Source: an uncultured Dorea sp.
GTDB taxonomy: Bacteria; Bacillota; Clostridia; Lachnospirales; Lachnospiraceae
Length of the DNA stretch: 64,000 nt
Assembly (NCBI GenBank): GCA_910577685.1
Contig: CAJTOH010000004.1
Coordinates: forward strand, 1-64,000
Reading direction: 5' to 3'
Made by a program: the position numbers and the translations under genes. This document shows, in pieces, positions 52,438 to 61,239 of this stretch. The stretch's first letter is position 1; the number at the start of each line of letters is the position of its first letter. The notes under the pieces are model-generated. The model saw nothing but the letters and a program-made list of their open reading frames with translations. It did no database searches and was not told the DNA's origin.

Positions 52438-53277
52438 ATGTCTAAATCCGAAGAACACGATTATGTTAAAAATCTGATTGATAAGATGGAGGGTTATATT
52501 GACAAGAACGGCATGTTCCAATTAAAGAATAAATTCTTTGCAGGAGAGAAGATCCCACCCCACGGAAAAATTTTCCGGGAACTTGCCGCTTATATTGAAG
52601 AAACCTACGGAGAAACCGGGATGAACCTGTTAAGCGAAGCCGAGGGACGAAAGCTCCATCAGCTTAGGATGTATATCGACCGGCATAACATTTTGTATAT
52701 CAGAAATAATTTTAAGAAGGGCAGTATGACGGACGAGGATGCGCTTGAGGCATATGTGCAGGCTCCTTCTGAAAAGGGCGGGCTTAACGGCGTAAAAATG
52801 CTGAGGGAACCTGCAAGGCTCCATAATAAATATCCCTCCGGTTCGAGCTACCGCAAATACCAAAAAGGCCATGAAAACAAGAAACGGCTTACCCCCGATT
52901 TTCATTCGGAATTCATTATTGACAGGAAGGGGGCGTTCGTGAGCCAATGGAATGTCCTTGAGGAGGATGAACAGGGAAAGATCATCAGCGACGTCAACTA
53001 TTACCGGCAGAAATATCTGGCGCAAGGAGAAGAGGCCTGGGAAGAGGCGCAGAGGCAGATCATGGATACGGAATCTTTTAACTATGCCTCGAAAAATGAC
53101 AAGGTACACCAAAGACTCGATATAGAGCCGCCGAGACTTTACGATACGGAATTAAGAAAACAGATTGCAAGAGAGTGGAAGAACCCCTGCAAACATGCAA
53201 AGGCCCTGAGAGACATAAAAAACCGTTATTGTTATCGTTCGGACAAAGGCGACGGGTATTCTTCCAGCAATTCCTGA
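52438..53277 (+). CDS. Unrecognised 279-aa hydrophilic protein
   Basis: The start has AAGGAG seven bases before ATG. The protein is soluble, charged, with no signal or membrane segment. Visible blocks are a helical N-terminus (KNLIDKMEGYIDKNG), MYIDRHNILYIRNNFKKG, the basic segment KYPSGSSYRKYQKGHENKK, the predicted beta part FHSEFIIDRKGAFVSQWNVL (which reads like a small domain of its own) and a C-terminal helical tail. I do not recognise a family. Its last 46 bp overlap the end of the convergent maf gene. Function unknown. Confidence 0.85.
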   Translation: MSKSEEHDYVKNLIDKMEGYIDKNGMFQLKNKFFAGEKIPPHGKIFRELAAYIEETYGETGMNLLSEAEGRKLHQLRMYIDRHNILYIRNNFKKGSMTDEDALEAYVQAPSEKGGLNGVKMLREPARLHNKYPSGSSYRKYQKGHENKKRLTPDFHSEFIIDRKGAFVSQWNVLEEDEQGKIISDVNYYRQKYLAQGEEAWEEAQRQIMDTESFNYASKNDKVHQRLDIEPPRLYDTELRKQIAREWKNPCKHAKALRDIKNRYCYRSDKGDGYSSSNS

Positions 53278-53822
53278 TAGAGGCGGCAGACCGGAAGGCC
53301 AACCACATTATTATAATCCCCGTGAATACATTTTACATGGACTGCAAAGGCCCCCTGTATCCCATAGGCTCCGGCTTTATCTAAAGGATCTTTTGTCGCT
53401 GTATAGGCCAGGAGATCCTGGCGGCTTATGGGGCAGAAGGTGACGTCCGTTGATTCATAGAACGTTCTGGTATGCACCCGTCCTTTTTGGGAAATAACCA
53501 AAGAGACGCCCGTGTATACCTGATGGGTGCGGTCTGCAAGCATTGAGAGCATGTCGAACGCCTCGGCCGAATCTGCCGGTTTGCCCAGGATTTCGCCGCG
53601 GTAAACGACGACGGTGTCGGCCCCGATTACGACGCAGTCCTTCTGTCCGCAGCGGCCGAACACCTCCTTTGCCTTCCTGTCGGCCAATTCCATCACAATC
53701 TCTGAAGGATCGGTTTTCGTAATGTTTTCCTCTACGGAAGAGGGGATTACCTCGAATTCAAACCCCGCCTGCTTAAGCAATTCTTTTCTTCTGGGCGAAG
53801 CGGACGCCAATATATATTTCAT
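53232..53822 (-). CDS. maf: Maf-like nucleotide pyrophosphatase
   Basis: 196-aa Maf/YhdE nucleoside triphosphate pyrophosphatase, thought to remove non-canonical nucleotides. It begins MKYILASASPRRKELLKQAG and has the active-site Asp in VVIGADTVVV, then GKPADSAEA and the C-terminal GAYGIQG. The start is at 53822 with GGAG upstream; the frame is open 10 codons further. Third gene of the minus operon after the P-II-like gene (gap 42 bp). Confidence 0.94.
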   Translation of the reverse strand: MKYILASASPRRKELLKQAGFEFEVIPSSVEENITKTDPSEIVMELADRKAKEVFGRCGQKDCVVIGADTVVVYRGEILGKPADSAEAFDMLSMLADRTHQVYTGVSLVISQKGRVHTRTFYESTDVTFCPISRQDLLAYTATKDPLDKAGAYGIQGAFAVHVKCIHGDYNNVVGLPVCRLYQELLEEYPSPLSER

Positions 53823-53864
53823 GCAATATCTCCTTTCTTTCCGGCGGTACATTCAAAAGCGGTA

Positions 53865-54548
53865 TTATACGTCTTCTTCCAGCATCCGAAGTCCGGCCGT
53901 GCTTGTAACCGGAAGGGAGAAAATAATCCCGCCGGCGGGGCTGTTCGTTCCCGCCTGCTCCATGATCGCCTTCATAATCGCGTTTTTCTGCCGTTTGCGT
54001 ACCACGATAAAAATCATCTCTTTTTCTTCTGCCAGAGAGATCCCAAGAAAACGCTTTGCATGTTCCGCGCCGGTCCCTTTGGCGTGAATCACGGTGCCGC
54101 CCGGCGCGTCCGCGCTCCTTGCCGCATCCATGATCGTCTCGATATATCCTGAATTTGCAATCGTGACCAAAAGTTCATACTCTGTGTTCTGCAACGTGCT
54201 TTCCTCCTCTATAGAGAATTCCTGACCCACTGTGACGTATTGGAGCTGCATCTTGCCGCCCATGCTGCTTAAGGGAATCAGAAATGCGATTCCCCTGCCC
54301 GGAACGTCAATCTTTACTTGGGCGTACATGTCTTTTTTCAGCAGTTTCCATGTATCCCGGGTTACAAAAGCGAAATAGAGCGTCTTATCCGTTGTCTCCA
54401 TTCCGAGATAATCGAGGATCGCGCCGCTGGCAGTGCCTTGACCCAGTACGGTAAGCGTCACATGGATATTATGCAGTTTAAAAAACTGTATGAATTTATC
54501 GCGCATACCCCTGTTGGCAATGATGCCGAGCATATATAACGAATTCAT
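53865..54548 (-). CDS. Tandem P-II-like regulator, partner of DUF1538
   Basis: 227-aa protein of two P-II/GlnB-type alpha/beta halves: SLYMLGIIANRGMRDKFIQFF to about 110, then YELLVTIANSGYIETIMDAARSADAPGGTVIHAKGTG with the P-II-like GTVIHAKG turn and the C-terminal IFSLPVTSTAGL. The first half lacks the typical G-rich T-loop. It starts behind AGGAGG 38 bp after the DUF1538 membrane gene, suggesting that it binds and controls that protein, as GlnK controls AmtB. Ligand unknown. Confidence 0.8.
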   Translation of the reverse strand: MNSLYMLGIIANRGMRDKFIQFFKLHNIHVTLTVLGQGTASGAILDYLGMETTDKTLYFAFVTRDTWKLLKKDMYAQVKIDVPGRGIAFLIPLSSMGGKMQLQYVTVGQEFSIEEESTLQNTEYELLVTIANSGYIETIMDAARSADAPGGTVIHAKGTGAEHAKRFLGISLAEEKEMIFIVVRKRQKNAIMKAIMEQAGTNSPAGGIIFSLPVTSTAGLRMLEEDV

Positions 54549-54586
54549 AAGGTATCCTCCTATTTAGTAACCAATTTGATTATATT

Positions 54587-56119
54587 CTATAATTCTATAA
54601 TATCATCATCTGCCAGAATATCAAGATAGGATGTTGTTTCTGGTATAGTATCCGCATCTTTTCCGGCGCGGAATTTGTAGATTGCCCCCTGAATCTGAAT
54701 GGCGATCAGAGGCGTCATGGCAACCATGGCGACGATCCCGAAAGCGTCCCTGACAATGTCCCCGCCGATCGCCTGACATGCGCCCATGGCAAAAGGAAGG
54801 AGGAACGTCGCGGTCATAGGCCCGGAGGCCACCCCGCCGGAGTCGAATGCGATAGCGGTGAATATTTTCGGAACAAAGAAGGACAGGCAGATTGCGATAA
54901 CATATCCCGGAAGGATGAACCAGAAGATCGAGATCCCTGTCAGTACCCGCGTCATGGCAAGGCCGATGGATACGGCGACGCCCAGAGAGAGGCTGATTCC
55001 CATGGAATTGCCCGATATTGCGCCGGAGGTAATTTCCTCCACCTGCTCCATCAGTACATAGACGGCGGGTTCCGCTTTTACGATAAAATAACCGATCGTC
55101 ATGCCGATGGGGATCAGAATCCAGCGGTAGGGCAGGGCCGCGATGGTCTGCCCCAGATGATTGCCGGCGGGCATAAACCCTACGTTTACCCCGGTGAGAA
55201 AAAGAACAAGGCCGACATAAGTATATACGACGCCGATGAGGATCTTAAGGATCGTCTTTTTCTTAAGTTTCAGCGAAACCATCTGGAACACTGCAAAAAA
55301 TACGGCGATCGGAAGCAGGGAAATCATGATCTCTTTCATATATTCCGGAAATTCCCGGGCAAAATGCCGCCACAGTTCCACGGAATCATGGAGAACCGGA
55401 AGGGCGGCCGGCGTATAGACGGCGTCTTTTGGATGATACAATAGCCCCAGAAGCAGTACGGCAAGGACAGGTCCGATAGAACATAACGCAACCAAGCCGA
55501 AACTGTCGTCCTCCGCATGCTTGTCGCTTCGGACGGCCGCAAAACCAACGCCCATGGACATGATGAACGGAACAGTCATGGGTCCTGTGGTTACGCCGCC
55601 GGAATCAAACGCCACTGCAAGGAAATCTTTCGGTACTAAAAACGCCAGCGCAAATACGAGGATGTAACACACAATCAGCATGGAAGGCAAAGATCTGGAA
55701 AAGAGCATACGCATCATGGCGACCACCAGAAAAAAACCGACGCCAAAGGCAACCGCCAGTATCAAGACGATATTGGGAATGGAAGGAACCTGTTCCGCCA
55801 GCACCTGAAGATCCGGTTCCGAGATCGTAATGACGAACCCAAGGAAAAAGCACAGGAAAAATACAATCCAGAATCTTCCGGAGTTCGCCATCTTCGTCCC
55901 GACCTTTTCCCCCATAGGAGTCATGGCAAGCTCCGCCCCAAGGGTAAACAGCATCATGCCGACGACGAGGAGCACCGCCCCGAACAGAAACAACAGCAGT
56001 ATACTGGGCGGAACCGGCGCGATGGTAAAACTAAGCAGTAGCACAAGCCCGATAATGGGAAGAACAGCCGTCAGCGCTTCTTTTAGTTTTTCAGCGAGTT
56101 TTGTCTGGTAGAATTCCAT
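54587..56119 (-). CDS. DUF1538 membrane protein (duplicated)
   Basis: 510-aa polytopic membrane protein with about 12-14 helices. Two halves are homologous: AFDSGGVTTGPMTVPF near 170 and AFDSGGVASGPMTATF near 425, each preceded by an EP..vL.EQV segment (about 101 and 349). This is the DUF1538 pattern. A transporter or channel with inverted or parallel repeat is likely; no substrate is known. RBS AAAGGA. It is first in an operon with the P-II-like gene and maf. Confidence 0.85.
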   Translation of the reverse strand: MEFYQTKLAEKLKEALTAVLPIIGLVLLLSFTIAPVPPSILLLFLFGAVLLVVGMMLFTLGAELAMTPMGEKVGTKMANSGRFWIVFFLCFFLGFVITISEPDLQVLAEQVPSIPNIVLILAVAFGVGFFLVVAMMRMLFSRSLPSMLIVCYILVFALAFLVPKDFLAVAFDSGGVTTGPMTVPFIMSMGVGFAAVRSDKHAEDDSFGLVALCSIGPVLAVLLLGLLYHPKDAVYTPAALPVLHDSVELWRHFAREFPEYMKEIMISLLPIAVFFAVFQMVSLKLKKKTILKILIGVVYTYVGLVLFLTGVNVGFMPAGNHLGQTIAALPYRWILIPIGMTIGYFIVKAEPAVYVLMEQVEEITSGAISGNSMGISLSLGVAVSIGLAMTRVLTGISIFWFILPGYVIAICLSFFVPKIFTAIAFDSGGVASGPMTATFLLPFAMGACQAIGGDIVRDAFGIVAMVAMTPLIAIQIQGAIYKFRAGKDADTIPETTSYLDILADDDIIEL

Positions 56120-56157
56120 GAATTGAATTGTCCTTTCTAGAAATTTGTTAGCAGATA

Positions 56158-56186
56158 TGTATACTCTAACATGGATTTGGAAACAA
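56158..56186 (-). promoter_or_regulatory. Sigma-A promoter of the DUF1538 operon
   Basis: On the minus strand TTGTTT (56186-56181) and TATACA (56163-56158) with a 17-nt spacer. Confidence 0.6.
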
Positions 56187-56231
56187 CTGCAACCGATTCG
56201 GTCCTTTTTAACAGGTTCTTAACGTTATTTA

Positions 56232-56260
56232 TTTACAGCTCACAAATGTTTCGGTATAAT
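56232..56260 (+). promoter_or_regulatory. Sigma-A promoter of the ProXp-like gene
   Basis: TTTACA at 56232-56237 and TATAAT at 56255-56260, 17-nt spacer. Confidence 0.75.
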
Positions 56261-56307
56261 GTTAGGGAACAATTAAGGTCTTGAACCGTAGATGGAGGAA
56301 GAGAAGA

Positions 56308-56844
56308 ATGTATATCAGTGAAATCAGGACATCGGCTCCGACAGATGAAAGGATGCCGTTGGAGAGAAAGATGTATGAGACATTGGATAAATTAAAGATA
56401 CCTTACGAGCAGGTGGACAACGATCCGGCCGCGTCAATGGAAGAGTGCGCCGCCGTCGACGTGGCGATCGGCACGCAGATCCGCAAGAACGTGTTTCTGT
56501 GCAACCAGAAGAAGACGACCTTCTTCCTTCTGGTGATGCCGGCGGACAAGGCTTTTGACACGGCGGCTTTTAGTAAAAAGCTGGGGGTGTCCCACATGTC
56601 CTTCGCCCCGCCTGAGAAGATGATGGAGCATCTCGGAACCACGCCCGGCTCCGCCAGCGTCGCGGGGCTTCTGACGGATGAGGACGACTATGTGCAGGTG
56701 ATCGTGGATAAAGAGGTGGCAGAGGCGGAGTGGTTCGGATGTAATCCGGGGATTAATACGAGCCATTTGAAGTTTAAGACGAAGGACCTGCTGAATAAGT
56801 TCCTTCCGGCGATTCATCACAGGGCCAGAATCGTGGCGCTGTAG
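56308..56844 (+). CDS. YbaK/ProX-type prolyl-tRNA editing protein
   Basis: 178-aa YbaK/aminoacyl-tRNA deacylase-type fold. It has LERKMYETLDKLKIPYEQVDND, the conserved IGTQIRKNVFLCNQKKTTFFLLVMPADK strand-helix, and C-terminal GCNPGINTSHLKFKTKDLL. This matches the ProXp-ala/PrdX group of Firmicutes, which removes alanine from mischarged tRNA-Pro. GGAGG precedes ATG 56308. It is 44 bp upstream of the pentapeptide gene. Confidence 0.85.
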   Translation: MYISEIRTSAPTDERMPLERKMYETLDKLKIPYEQVDNDPAASMEECAAVDVAIGTQIRKNVFLCNQKKTTFFLLVMPADKAFDTAAFSKKLGVSHMSFAPPEKMMEHLGTTPGSASVAGLLTDEDDYVQVIVDKEVAEAEWFGCNPGINTSHLKFKTKDLLNKFLPAIHHRARIVAL

Positions 56845-56888
56845 AGGGATACCCGGCCGTACGGCGGGAAGAGAAAGGAAGCGCTTAA

Positions 56889-57590
56889 GTGAGGACGATA
56901 TCAAAGAAACAGTTAGAAGGTATTTTGGAAGGGCGGAAAGATCACGAAGGTATTTCGTTCCGGGAAATGTTATTTAAAGATATGGATCTTTCGGGATGGG
57001 ATTTATCGGGGATAGATTTTACACTCAGCTCTTTTCGGAACGTGGATTTAAGCGGGGCTGATTTAAGCAGAGCCACTGTCGAGAATGTGCTTTTAGACGG
57101 CTGTTCCGTGAAAGGGGCCGTTTTCAGAAATGCGGATATGAAGACCGCTTCTATGAGATATTGCGACATGACGGGCTGCGACATACGGGGAGCGGATCTT
57201 TTCGGGGCGGTTCTGGAACATGCGAAGCTTGACGGGATTATTTCGGACGAAGAGACGCGCTGGTTCCGGATGCACTGCCCCAAAGAAGGGGCGATCCTCG
57301 GCTACAAGAAATGTGTGAACGACCGGCTGGTGCAGCTTCTGATTCCTGCAAATGCGAAACGCACGTCTGCGACGCTTCCGTCCTGCCGGTGCAGCAAAGC
57401 GAAGGTGCTGACGATTAAGAGCTTTGACTCTGCAAAAGAATTTGACGAGGCATGGTCATTGGTGGACGAGAATTTTGTCTATCATAAGGGCGAGTGGGTG
57501 GAGGTCTTGGATTTTAATGAAGACCGGTGGATGGACTCCACAACCGGAATCCATTTCTGGATGACCCGTGAAGAAGCGATCCGGTATTGA
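56889..57590 (+). CDS. Pentapeptide-repeat protein with DUF5758-like C-terminus
   Basis: 233 aa. Residues about 35-125 are pentapeptide repeats (A(D/N)LxX type: DMDLSGWDLSG, SGADLSRATV, GAVFRNADMK), forming a right-handed square beta-helix. Residues about 135-233 are a second domain (YKKCVNDRLVQLLIPANAKR, CRCSKAKVLTI, GEWVEVLDFNEDRW, TGIHFWMTREEA) that I recall from phage and bacterial pentapeptide proteins as DUF5758. Starts at GTG behind AAGGAAG. Function unknown. Confidence 0.8.
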   Translation: MRTISKKQLEGILEGRKDHEGISFREMLFKDMDLSGWDLSGIDFTLSSFRNVDLSGADLSRATVENVLLDGCSVKGAVFRNADMKTASMRYCDMTGCDIRGADLFGAVLEHAKLDGIISDEETRWFRMHCPKEGAILGYKKCVNDRLVQLLIPANAKRTSATLPSCRCSKAKVLTIKSFDSAKEFDEAWSLVDENFVYHKGEWVEVLDFNEDRWMDSTTGIHFWMTREEAIRY

Positions 57591-57682
57591 CGGCGGATCC
57601 ATAAAGCCCGCAATGTATATAGGGCAGCGGAAGCCGAAGCCCGATACGGCAAATAAAATGTAATACGATGTAAGGAGAGCAG

Positions 57683-59398
57683 ATGAAGACAGCAGAAGAT
57701 TTAAGACAATTATTAGAGAGGATTGACCACAGAGGCTATCCGGCATATAAAGACACGAAGGGGGTCTATCAGTTTAGGAGATACGTGTTATCCATCGACC
57801 ATGTACAGGGAGACCCCTTCGCGGCTCCTTCCAAGCTAAGCGTCCGGGTTCCCGGAGGGGCGGCGGGGTTTCCCAAGGAGTTGTTCGACAAGAAGCATAA
57901 GCGGATTGCGCTGCAGGACATGCTGATCCGGAATTTTTACGACCAGATTCAGCAGTATTCTTTTCAGGCGAAGGGTTCGGGAAAGAGCGGCATTATCAGC
58001 GCGACCAGATGTTCCCAAGAAATTCTGGAACGGACGGCCTGCGAGATCAATCCGTCAAGCGGAGATGTGACGGTAAGGTTCGAGGTCGGTTTCCCGGCAA
58101 ACGGGCGTACCATCAACGCCCGGGAACTGATGAAGATTCTGTATGATTTTCTTCCGTCCTGCGTGGAGAGGGCGTTATATTACGCAAGGCTTGACAAGGG
58201 GAAGGTACGAAAGGTTATGGAATTATCCGAGGATCAGGAAGCTATACGCGGCCAGTTGGAGCCTATGGGGTTGGTGGCCTTTGTTGCAAACGGCTCTGTT
58301 CTCCCAAGGGAATCCGGCGTATCCCAGCGTCCTATGAAGGGAGCGGTCCCGTTTGTGTCGCCGAAGTCCATGGAGGTGGTCATGGAGCTTCCCTACAAGG
58401 GGAAGATCAGCGGAATGGGGATTCCAAAAGGCGTAACCCTGATCGTGGGCGGCGGCTACCACGGCAAATCCACCCTCCTAAAAGCGCTGGAAGCAGGCGT
58501 ATACCCCCATATTGCCGGAGACGGAAGAGAGTACGTGGCGACGGATAGGACCGCCATGAAGATTCGCGCGGAGGACGGAAGGAGTATTAAGCATACGGAT
58601 ATCTCCATGTTCATTAACGATCTGCCCAACGGCAAGGATACGGCGGCGTTTGACACGGAGGACGCCAGCGGCAGCACCTCCCAGGCGGCAAACGTGGTGG
58701 AGAGCATGGAAGCGGGCGCGAAGGTATTTCTTATTGACGAAGATACCAGCGCGACGAATTTTATGGTGCGGGACGAGCTGATGCAGCGGGTGATCCACAG
58801 AGATATGGAACCGATCACCCCGTTTATCGAGCGTGTACGGGCCCTCTATGAGGAGTTCGGTATTTCCACCGTGATCGTGGCGGGAAGTTCCGGCGCGTAT
58901 TTTCAGGTGGCCGATTCCATCGTTCAGATGGACCGCTACGTGCCGAAGGAGATCACGGAGCCTGCGAAGGCGGCGGCAGAGGATTATCCCCGGCTTGAAC
59001 TTCCCAAGGAAGGGCCGAAGAAGCCTTCCTTCGACCGGAAGATCCGCAGTTATCCCGGACTTAAGAGCAAGGGACGCATCAAGATTAAGACCATGGGAAG
59101 AGACGGCGTGACGCTGAACCATGAGACGATCGACCTAAGATATGTGGAGCAGTTGATGGACACCGAGCAGCTTGCGGCCCTTGGAAATGTCGTAAAGCAT
59201 CTGGAGGAGAATATATTCGACGGGAAACGTACCCTTGGGCAGACGATTGAGGACTTGTACCGGAAAATGGATTCCCAGGGACTGGGCGCAGTCTGCGACG
59301 GCAGTTACCTTCCCGGGAATCTGGCGATGCCGAGGAAACAGGAAATATACGCCTGCCTGAACCGCTACCGGAAGCTCGGTACCGTAAGGAAGCAGTAA
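57683..59398 (+). CDS. ABC-class ATPase-domain protein (COG3044-like)
   Basis: 571-aa protein of the predicted ABC-class ATPases. A unique N-terminal half (1-240) precedes an ABC core: Walker A GGGYHGKSTLL (about 256), Walker B KVFLIDEDTSATNFM (about 350), ASGSTSQAANVVESMEAG as the signature-like region. The C-terminal part (about 460-571) is helical. No transmembrane partner is near, so it is not a transporter. Role unknown. Starts with AAGGAGAG before the ATG. Confidence 0.85.
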   Translation: MKTAEDLRQLLERIDHRGYPAYKDTKGVYQFRRYVLSIDHVQGDPFAAPSKLSVRVPGGAAGFPKELFDKKHKRIALQDMLIRNFYDQIQQYSFQAKGSGKSGIISATRCSQEILERTACEINPSSGDVTVRFEVGFPANGRTINARELMKILYDFLPSCVERALYYARLDKGKVRKVMELSEDQEAIRGQLEPMGLVAFVANGSVLPRESGVSQRPMKGAVPFVSPKSMEVVMELPYKGKISGMGIPKGVTLIVGGGYHGKSTLLKALEAGVYPHIAGDGREYVATDRTAMKIRAEDGRSIKHTDISMFINDLPNGKDTAAFDTEDASGSTSQAANVVESMEAGAKVFLIDEDTSATNFMVRDELMQRVIHRDMEPITPFIERVRALYEEFGISTVIVAGSSGAYFQVADSIVQMDRYVPKEITEPAKAAAEDYPRLELPKEGPKKPSFDRKIRSYPGLKSKGRIKIKTMGRDGVTLNHETIDLRYVEQLMDTEQLAALGNVVKHLEENIFDGKRTLGQTIEDLYRKMDSQGLGAVCDGSYLPGNLAMPRKQEIYACLNRYRKLGTVRKQ

Positions 59399-59482
59399 CA
59401 GTGCGGCCTATCGCGAAGCGTGTTGTCGCTGGTCACGGAGTGAACGGTAACACAGGAAGCGAGGTTCGGATTTTTAAGGTAG

Positions 59483-59511
59483 TTGACAGATTGACGGCGG
59501 AAATTTATAAT
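59483..59511 (+). promoter_or_regulatory. Consensus sigma-A promoter of rsmD-coaD
   Basis: TTGACA at 59483-59488, TATAAT at 59506-59511, 17-nt spacer. Confidence 0.85.
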
Positions 59512-59545
59512 AGTTACAGTTTAACGGAATATAAGGGGTTTTTAT

Positions 59546-60115
59546 ATGAGAGTAATCGCAGGTAGCGCAAGAAGGTTACAACTAAAGACATTGGAGGGTA
59601 TAGAGACGCGCCCGACGACAGACCGCGTCAAGGAGACGCTGTTTAATATGCTGGCGCCGTACTTGTATGGCTGTATCTTTCTGGATCTGTTTGCGGGAAG
59701 CGGCGGCATCGGGATCGAGGCTTTGAGCAGGGGCGCTATGGAAGCCGTCTTTGTCGAGAAGAACCCAAAAGCCATGCAGTGTATAAAGGAGAATCTCTCC
59801 CACACGCATCTGGCGCGGAAGGGTATGACCATGACCATGGACGTCATGACGGCTCTCTACAAATTGGAAGGCGAGAAGCAGTTCGACTATATTTTCATGG
59901 ACCCTCCTTACGGGCAGGAGCTGGAAGAGCGGGTACTGACCTATCTTTCCGGTTCAAAACTGCTGGCGCCGGAGGGCGTGATCATCGTTGAAGCGGCGAA
60001 AGATACGGATTTTGAATATACGGAGGATCTGGGATTTACCGTAATCAAGAACAAGGTGTACAAGACCAACAAGCATGTGTTTCTTGAACCGGCAGGGAGG
60101 AAAGGGATATGTTAA
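59546..60115 (+). CDS. rsmD: 16S rRNA (guanine(966)-N(2))-methyltransferase RsmD
   Basis: 189-aa RsmD. SAM site FAGSGGIGIEALSRGA and catalytic DPPYGQE; N-terminus MRVIAGSARRLQL is typical. Overlaps coaD by 7 bp, as in many bacteria. Confidence 0.95.
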   Translation: MRVIAGSARRLQLKTLEGIETRPTTDRVKETLFNMLAPYLYGCIFLDLFAGSGGIGIEALSRGAMEAVFVEKNPKAMQCIKENLSHTHLARKGMTMTMDVMTALYKLEGEKQFDYIFMDPPYGQELEERVLTYLSGSKLLAPEGVIIVEAAKDTDFEYTEDLGFTVIKNKVYKTNKHVFLEPAGRKGIC

Positions 60116-60603
60116 GGGCAATCTATCCGGGGAGCTTTGACCCTGTTACGTTCGGCCATCTGGATATCATCAAAAGGTCGTCGCGGCTTGTGGATGAACT
60201 AATTGTCGGAGTCCTGAATAATAAAGCAAAAAGTCCGTTGTTTTCCGTGGAAGAACGTGTTAGAATGTTAGAGGAAGTAACGGGTGACATACCGAATATC
60301 AGAATCGTCCCGTTTGGGGGATTGCTGGTTGATTTTGCCCGCAGGGCGGAGGCCGGGATGGTAATCCGCGGGCTGAGGGCGATTACGGATTTTGAATATG
60401 AACTGCAGATGGCGCAGACGAACCACAAGATGGTGCCGGAAATAGAGACTGCGTTTCTGACGACCAATCTGGAGTATTCCTACTTAAGTTCTACGACGGT
60501 AAAAGAAGTGGCGGCTTTTGGAGGAGATATTTCCCAGTTTGTACCTAAGCTGATTGCAGACAGGATTACAGAAAAGATAAAGAAAAAGGAGAGTGTAGAT
60601 TAA
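60109..60603 (+). CDS. coaD: Phosphopantetheine adenylyltransferase
   Basis: 164-aa CoaD, penultimate step of CoA synthesis. GSFDPVTFGHLDI contains the TxGH motif, GLRAITDFEYELQMAQ and YSYLSSTTVKEVAAFGGD are conserved. Ends in the start of the next gene (TAATG). Confidence 0.97.
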   Translation: MLRAIYPGSFDPVTFGHLDIIKRSSRLVDELIVGVLNNKAKSPLFSVEERVRMLEEVTGDIPNIRIVPFGGLLVDFARRAEAGMVIRGLRAITDFEYELQMAQTNHKMVPEIETAFLTTNLEYSYLSSTTVKEVAAFGGDISQFVPKLIADRITEKIKKKESVD

Positions 60604-61226
60604 TGAGCAGCCGTATTGAACAGATTATTGATGAGATAGAAGAATATATAGACAGTTGTAAGTTCCAGCCCTTGTCTACTTCTAAGATTATCGTGAATAA
60701 AGACCAGATGGACGAGCTTCTTCGGGAGCTTCGGATGAAGACGCCGGATGAGATCAAGCGCTATCAGAAGATTATCGCCAATAAGGATGCCATTTTAGCG
60801 GACGCCCAATCGAAAGCGGACAGCATGATCGAGGAGGCGCAGATCCATACAAGCGAGCTGGTCAGCGAACATGAAATCATGCAGCAGGCTTACGCCCAGG
60901 CTAATGAGATCGTAACTGCGGCGACGGAGCAGGCGCAGGAGATTCTGGATAACGCCACCAGCGACGCCAATGATATCCGGATCGGCGCTATGCAGTATAC
61001 GGACGACCTGCTGGCGAATGCGGAGAGTATCATCGGACATACGCTGGACAGCTATACGACGAAATACGACGGGCTTGTGAATTCCCTGCAGGAATGTTAC
61101 GATATGGTACACAACAACCGGGCAGAGTTAGAGATCCCGGATCAGTCCGCCAGATCATTAGAGGCGGAGTACGGCAATGCGGAGCCGGAACCGGAGTTCA
61201 GCGTGGATGAAGAAGAGATGATGTAG
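60603..61226 (+). CDS. Coiled-coil protein, ATP synthase subunit B/DivIVA-like
   Basis: 207 aa, nearly all helical: residues about 50-175 are a long coiled coil with many Glu/Ala/Gln heptads (AQSKADSMIEEAQIHTSELV, ANEIVTAATEQAQEILDNA). The C-terminus is acidic. Such proteins are often annotated as 'ATPase' for similarity to ATP synthase b-subunit coiled coils and may be scaffolds. It is coupled to coaD, so co-expressed. No function assigned. Confidence 0.8.
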   Translation: MSSRIEQIIDEIEEYIDSCKFQPLSTSKIIVNKDQMDELLRELRMKTPDEIKRYQKIIANKDAILADAQSKADSMIEEAQIHTSELVSEHEIMQQAYAQANEIVTAATEQAQEILDNATSDANDIRIGAMQYTDDLLANAESIIGHTLDSYTTKYDGLVNSLQECYDMVHNNRAELEIPDQSARSLEAEYGNAEPEPEFSVDEEEMM

Positions 61227-61239
61227 CGTCCCCCCTATT

